Positions 6,163-8,666 of a DNA stretch of 8,666 nt are shown here, piece by piece. The DNA is taken from positions 1-8,666 of the forward strand of contig JAKEHZ010000036.1 in NCBI GenBank assembly GCA_022614735.1. The letters are read 5' to 3'. Positions within the stretch are counted from its first letter, which is position 1; each line of letters starts with the position of its first letter. The position numbers and the translations under genes were made by a program. The DNA is from Acidobacteriota bacterium (GTDB lineage Bacteria; Acidobacteriota; Blastocatellia; RBC074). The notes under the pieces were generated by a model. The model saw only the letters and a list, made by a program, of their open reading frames with translations. It did no database searches and was not told the DNA's origin.

Positions 6163-6825
6163 TTATTTATCGTTTAAATTATCAAGCGGGAGAATGCCGC
6201 GGTTTAAAGCAAAGCGAACAATTTCCGCCTGATTCTGCAACCCGAGTTTACGCATCAAATTCGCGCGATGCCCTTCAGCAGTACGAGGGCTGATGAAGAG
6301 CTGATTAGCTATCTCAACACTGGTGCGACCTTCGGCGACCAGTTGTAAGATTTCACGTTCACGATTTGTCAAAAGCTCATAAGGATCATCAGGCACTGCC
6401 TCCATCCTTTGGGTATACAACTCAAGCGCTCGTTCCGAGAGTGGCGGGCTGAGATATCGTCTGCCTGCTGCGACTTCACGTACTGCCAGCACAAGATCTG
6501 CGGCCTGCGAATCTTTGAGCACGTAACCAGAAGCGCCTTTCCTTAGCGCCTCCAGAACATAGGCGATATTGGTATACATTGAGAGAATGATCACTCTTGT
6601 CTGTGGCAGACTTTTGGTGACCTGTCGCGTCACCTCCAATCCGTTCAGTCCGGGCATCATCAGATCGGTTATCAGCACATCCGGCTTCAACCTGGTGGCT
6701 AAACGCACTGCCTCCAGTCCATCTCCCGCTTCACCGACCAATCGAAAATGGTGCTCACTCTCCAAAAGCGCCCGTAGACCCTGACGCACGATGGGATGAT
6801 CATCTGCTAGCATTATGTTGATCAT
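6163..6825 (-). CDS. NarL/FixJ-type response regulator (receiver plus LuxR HTH)
   Basis: The protein has 220 residues, standard for the family. The receiver domain (about 1-120) shows the acidic pair D8/D9, the phosphorylation site D54 in VLITDLMMPG, the switch S82 in ILSMY and K104 in YVLKD, so all phospho-relay residues are present. A short linker leads to a LuxR-type DNA-binding domain (about 150-213), with LLTNREREILQLVAEG, then EIANQLFISPRTAEGHRANL and LGLQNQAEIVRFAL. It should be phosphorylated by a histidine kinase and then bind DNA as a dimer, but no kinase gene lies in the window. On the minus strand GGGAG at 6831-6835 lies five bases before the ATG. An intrinsic terminator of the upstream TPR gene sits 39 bases before the start, so its own promoter must be close or it depends on read-through. 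Confidence 0.95.
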   Translation of the reverse strand: MINIMLADDHPIVRQGLRALLESEHHFRLVGEAGDGLEAVRLATRLKPDVLITDLMMPGLNGLEVTRQVTKSLPQTRVIILSMYTNIAYVLEALRKGASGYVLKDSQAADLVLAVREVAAGRRYLSPPLSERALELYTQRMEAVPDDPYELLTNREREILQLVAEGRTSVEIANQLFISPRTAEGHRANLMRKLGLQNQAEIVRFALNRGILPLDNLNDK

Positions 6826-6849
6826 TGCAACTCCCGGTTCGCAGCTGAG

Positions 6850-6862
6850 CAGATACCATCTG
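6850..6862. promoter_or_regulatory. Short palindrome in the response regulator leader
   Basis: CAGAT-ACC-ATCTG is a 13-base inverted repeat with 5-base arms between the upstream terminator and the start of the response regulator gene (25 bases before the ATG). It could be an operator, for instance for self-regulation, or chance. There is no independent support. Confidence 0.2.
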
Positions 6863-6863
6863 G

Positions 6864-6903
6864 AAACAAAAACAGCCAGCGCTCACCTACCAGCACTGGC
6901 TGT
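6864..6903 (-). terminator. Intrinsic terminator after the TPR lipoprotein gene
   Basis: Read on the minus strand, ACAGCCAG (complement of 6896-6903) pairs with CTGGCTGT (complement of 6872-6879). After one mismatch the stem continues with a further 3 bp, and the loop has 8 bases. The stem is followed by TTTTGTTT (complement of 6864-6871). It lies about 50 bases downstream of the TPR gene stop and just before the response regulator gene, separating the two units. Confidence 0.82.
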
Positions 6904-6954
6904 CTTAATCTTGCGAATAAAACAACGTAGATAACTGATAACAAAATTCTCCAA

Positions 6955-7806
6955 TCATCCTTGAGGTGTACCCTGTTTTTGCTGCTCTTCGGCTTGTTTC
7001 TTCTTCTGTAATGCATTCGCCTTATCAGCAATGCTAAGCGCGAGTTTATCCAGTTCTCTGCGCTTAGACTCTTCTTTTGTCAATTTCTGTCGCTCGCGAT
7101 AAAGCAGGCCCTGATAGTACATGGCTTCAACATATTCAGGATCTTCCTTGAGAGCTTTCTCGATGTATTCGAGCCCTTTTGTAACACATTCATCTGTCAT
7201 CTTCTTATCAGCCTGGGCCGCCGGAGAATAATCCATGTTCCGGTAGTGCCATGCATCCTTGAGATTGGTCTTGTCCTGGTAGCGCGTGGTCTGAGTATAA
7301 GCGCAGTCCCAGTAATCTTGCGCAACGGAGTAATAGCTCACTGCTCTGACCTGTTTGTTGGAGCATTCATCCTCGGCACGTTTCAGCATCCAGATGCGCC
7401 ACTCATCTTTCTTCTTCAAATCATCGTAGATGACCGCAATATAACTGATGGCATTATCTTTGTTCGTGCAGTTGTTAGCGGAAAGGCTGAGGGCTGTCTC
7501 ATATACCTTGAGCGCATCGTTCGCCATCTGTTTTTGCTTATCTACATTCTCCTCCTCTTTGTAGTCCCTCACCAGAGTGGCACCCAAATAGAGCCACGCC
7601 GTCGCGTTATCTTTATCAATATTGGTGGCTTCTGTGAAGAACTCCCTGGCTTCTCTTATTTTTCCCTGGTTGTAAAGTATCGCTCCTTGATTGAGCTTAT
7701 CTTTGGCAATTATTTTCCGGGCATACTCGCATCCGGAGCTGAGCACTGCTATGGCGACGATCCCAATGAAAATGGGGGCGGTTGTTAAATTTCGCAAGAG
7801 TCTCAT
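6955..7806 (-). CDS. TPR-containing lipoprotein
   Basis: The protein has 283 residues. The N-terminus is a lipoprotein signal: basic start (MRLLRN), hydrophobic core, then VLSSGC with the lipidated Cys26, so the mature protein should be membrane anchored in the envelope. TPR-like helix pairs follow: residues 36-70 (LNQGAILYNQGKIREAREFFTEA...), 71-110, 117-150, and near 208-240 (GLEYIEKALKEDPEYVEAMYYQGLLYRE). The C-terminus is a Lys/Gln/Glu-rich helix (about 245-278). TPR arrays bind other proteins. Its position after two ExbD genes suggests a scaffold for a TonB/Tol-type machine. It ends at a clear terminator. The start is the only one in frame after the Shine-Dalgarno, though the spacing is long. 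Six Cys between 113 and 207 might form disulfides outside the cytoplasm. Confidence 0.88.
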   Translation of the reverse strand: MRLLRNLTTAPIFIGIVAIAVLSSGCEYARKIIAKDKLNQGAILYNQGKIREAREFFTEATNIDKDNATAWLYLGATLVRDYKEEENVDKQKQMANDALKVYETALSLSANNCTNKDNAISYIAVIYDDLKKKDEWRIWMLKRAEDECSNKQVRAVSYYSVAQDYWDCAYTQTTRYQDKTNLKDAWHYRNMDYSPAAQADKKMTDECVTKGLEYIEKALKEDPEYVEAMYYQGLLYRERQKLTKEESKRRELDKLALSIADKANALQKKKQAEEQQKQGTPQG

Positions 7807-7820
7807 ATTTATTATGAATT

Positions 7821-7826
7821 CCTCCC
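7821..7826 (-). promoter_or_regulatory. Distant ribosome binding site of the TPR lipoprotein gene
   Basis: On the minus strand GGGAGG (complement of 7821-7826) lies 14 bases before the ATG at 7806, longer than the usual 5-10. No ATG, GTG or TTG in frame lies closer, so the start stays as called. The bases between are AT rich (AATTCATAATAAAT). Confidence 0.5.
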
Positions 7827-7846
7827 GTAGGATTTTGACAAAGGAT

Positions 7847-7922
7847 AAGTGCGACTTGACCGCACTTGAGGGGCGGCCTCGCCAATCGAATTCAAGGAGG
7901 GTCGCTACCAGACGACCCCCTC
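7847..7922. other. Two hairpins between the ExbD and TPR genes
   Basis: AAGTGCG (7847-7853) pairs with CGCACTT (7861-7867) around a 7-base loop. GGGTCG (7899-7904) pairs with CGACCC (7913-7918) around an 8-base loop. Neither is followed by a T tract on the minus strand, so neither is a standard intrinsic terminator. They lie in the 136 bases between the ExbD stop and the TPR start and could be RNA processing or stability elements. Confidence 0.4.
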
Positions 7923-7942
7923 ACCAAAGATCCGTAATTGTC

Positions 7943-8377
7943 TCACTGCTCGAGGCCTTCAATCTGAAGACCTATGGGCTGCCCGCCGGCCTGCTTAACG
8001 ACATCGATGACCTTAACGATCTCACCAAAAGGAATCGTTTTCGGGGCCTTGATGAAAACCGCTTTGCGGTCTGCCGGACGCTTATCGATTGCACCAAAAA
8101 GGCGATCATAGAGTGCAACCGTCCCCTTCAACTCTTCTGTGTTCAGCTTGTAGACGTCACCTGTCATCGGCACCGTCACTAGAAGGGCCAGAGGATCGGG
8201 AGGCACATCCGGCTGGTTTTCAGGTGGCTTTTCCGGTATCTTCGCCTCGAACCGATGTGGCTTTTGCGGGCTGATAACCATAAAAATGATCAGCAGCACT
8301 AACAACACATCAATCAATGGTGTCACGTTGATATAGGGGGAGGCTTCAGTCCTACTTCCCCCACCGCCCATTGCCAT
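7943..8377 (-). CDS. ExbD/TolR-family biopolymer transport protein
   Basis: The protein has 144 residues, the family length. After a Gly-rich cytosolic tip (MAMGGGGSRTEAS) comes the signature membrane helix with YINVTPLIDVLLVLLIIFMV, including the conserved Asp23 that takes part in proton flow through the ExbB/ExbD motor. A Pro-rich linker and a periplasmic domain of about 95 residues follow, with the FGEIVKVIDVVKQAGG motif near the C-terminus. It should sit in the inner membrane and work with an ExbB/TolQ partner to energise TonB- or TolA-type outer membrane processes. GGAGA lies about 8 bases before the first ATG; a second ATG two codons on is less well placed. A paralogue lies 40 bases upstream, so they form one operon. 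Confidence 0.93.
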   Translation of the reverse strand: MAMGGGGSRTEASPYINVTPLIDVLLVLLIIFMVISPQKPHRFEAKIPEKPPENQPDVPPDPLALLVTVPMTGDVYKLNTEELKGTVALYDRLFGAIDKRPADRKAVFIKAPKTIPFGEIVKVIDVVKQAGGQPIGLQIEGLEQ

Positions 8378-8417
8378 AACTTTGTCTCCTTTTCGGCAAA
8401 CTTTTCGAATCTGGAGC

Positions 8418-8666
8418 TTACTGCTCGCCCGCTTTCTTTTTCTCCGCTACCAAACCAATCTGGTCATATCCGGCCTCGCGAATCGAATCGATAACGTTGA
8501 CGATTTCACCGTAGTTCACATTAACTCCTCCTTTGATGTAAACCACGTGTGGGTCACTCGGTTTGAGCAACCTCATCCGATCACCGATCAATTGAATGAG
8601 TCGATCTTTGCCCTGAACCAGATCGCGCCCGAGATAGTAGACACCGTCAGATGGAATCGAGACCAC
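8418..8666 (-). CDS. ExbD/TolR-family protein, second copy (5' end outside window)
   Basis: The frame is open to the right edge, so the N-terminus with the membrane helix is missing; the first codon in view, GTG, is most likely internal. The visible 82 residues are the periplasmic domain of ExbD, including DPHVVYIKGGVNVNYGEIVNVID and a REAGYDQIGLVAEKK end. They align with the neighbouring ExbD (YGEIVNVIDSIREAG here, FGEIVKVIDVVKQAG there), so the two are paralogues. The sequence is diverged enough to suggest specialised rather than redundant roles. It is the upstream gene of the pair, and ExbB/TolQ and TonB genes would be expected further to the right. Confidence 0.9.
   Translation of the reverse strand: MVSIPSDGVYYLGRDLVQGKDRLIQLIGDRMRLLKPSDPHVVYIKGGVNVNYGEIVNVIDSIREAGYDQIGLVAEKKKAGEQ

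Noticed and set aside
5854..6177. Plus-strand open frame whose product contains Asn-Gly and Phe-Arg-Leu repeats
   Set aside because: The repeats come from translating the 6063-6152 palindrome, and the rest is antisense to the oxidoreductase gene.
6822..7031. 69-residue minus-strand frame overlapping the response regulator start by ATGA
   Set aside because: The overlap looks like coupling, but the frame runs through the terminator hairpin and overlaps the TPR gene by 77 bases, with a basic, featureless product.
7246..7788. 180-residue plus-strand open frame
   Set aside because: It is fully antisense to the TPR lipoprotein, which has a lipobox and TPR pattern; the hydrophobic product is a by-product of the complementary codons.
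7691..8182. Plus-strand frame across the TPR-ExbD spacer
   Set aside because: It is antisense to parts of two well-supported genes, with no start signals or known fold.

Overview
The window is bacterial DNA of moderate GC, roughly half by eye, from a didermic (Gram-negative type) organism. TolR/ExbD energy-transducer subunits, a lipoprotein with a TPR fold, and exported truncated hemoglobin and cupredoxin genes all point to an outer membrane and periplasm. The gene mix (bacterial B-box zinc-finger membrane protein, LiaF-like plus DUF4097 protein, paired ExbD, TPR lipoprotein, Gfo/Idh/MocA oxidoreductase) and the low-complexity palindromes between genes recall Acidobacteriota, perhaps Blastocatellia. 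That placement is an inference from general impression; there is no marker gene to prove it.

Layout. Positions 1-333 hold the C-terminal end of an unrecognised plus-strand protein. Positions 389-3539 carry a plus-strand cluster that looks like an envelope module: a B-box zinc-finger/multi-TM protein, a LiaF-like TM protein with a DUF4097 beta-rich domain, a 70-residue double-TM protein and a SRPBCC-fold protein. Positions 3702-4232 encode an exported group 1 truncated hemoglobin, closed by a clear intrinsic terminator (4283-4333). Positions 4371-4739 encode an exported plastocyanin-like cupredoxin. From there to the right end everything is on the minus strand. In transcription order, from the right edge leftward, the genes are: an ExbD (cut by the window edge), a second ExbD, a TPR lipoprotein with its own intrinsic terminator (6864-6903), a NarL/FixJ-type response regulator without a visible kinase, and a Gfo/Idh/MocA oxidoreductase that converges on the cupredoxin gene.

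The most striking non-coding signal is a set of three long intergenic palindromes (1115-1195, 4751-4824, 6063-6152). Each arm is built from a short tandem repeat, and the opposite arm is its inverted copy. The three have unrelated repeat units (GATTGCG, GTTTTCA, and an 18-nt unit based on ACGGAA) but the same architecture, and all lie strictly between genes. Stems are about 32 bp with one mismatch, 28 bp perfect and 39 bp perfect. This suggests a common generating or maintaining process rather than descent of one repeat sequence, and it is the best candidate here for something under-described.

How the genes work together is partly clear. The ExbD pair plus TPR lipoprotein fits a TonB/Tol-type energised envelope machine whose ExbB/TolQ and TonB/TolA parts would lie beyond the right edge. 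The B-box/LiaF/DUF4097 cluster fits cell-envelope sensing or stress, but only by domain analogy. The hemoglobin and cupredoxin are both predicted to act outside the cytoplasm and are separated by a strong terminator, so they are neighbours rather than proven partners.
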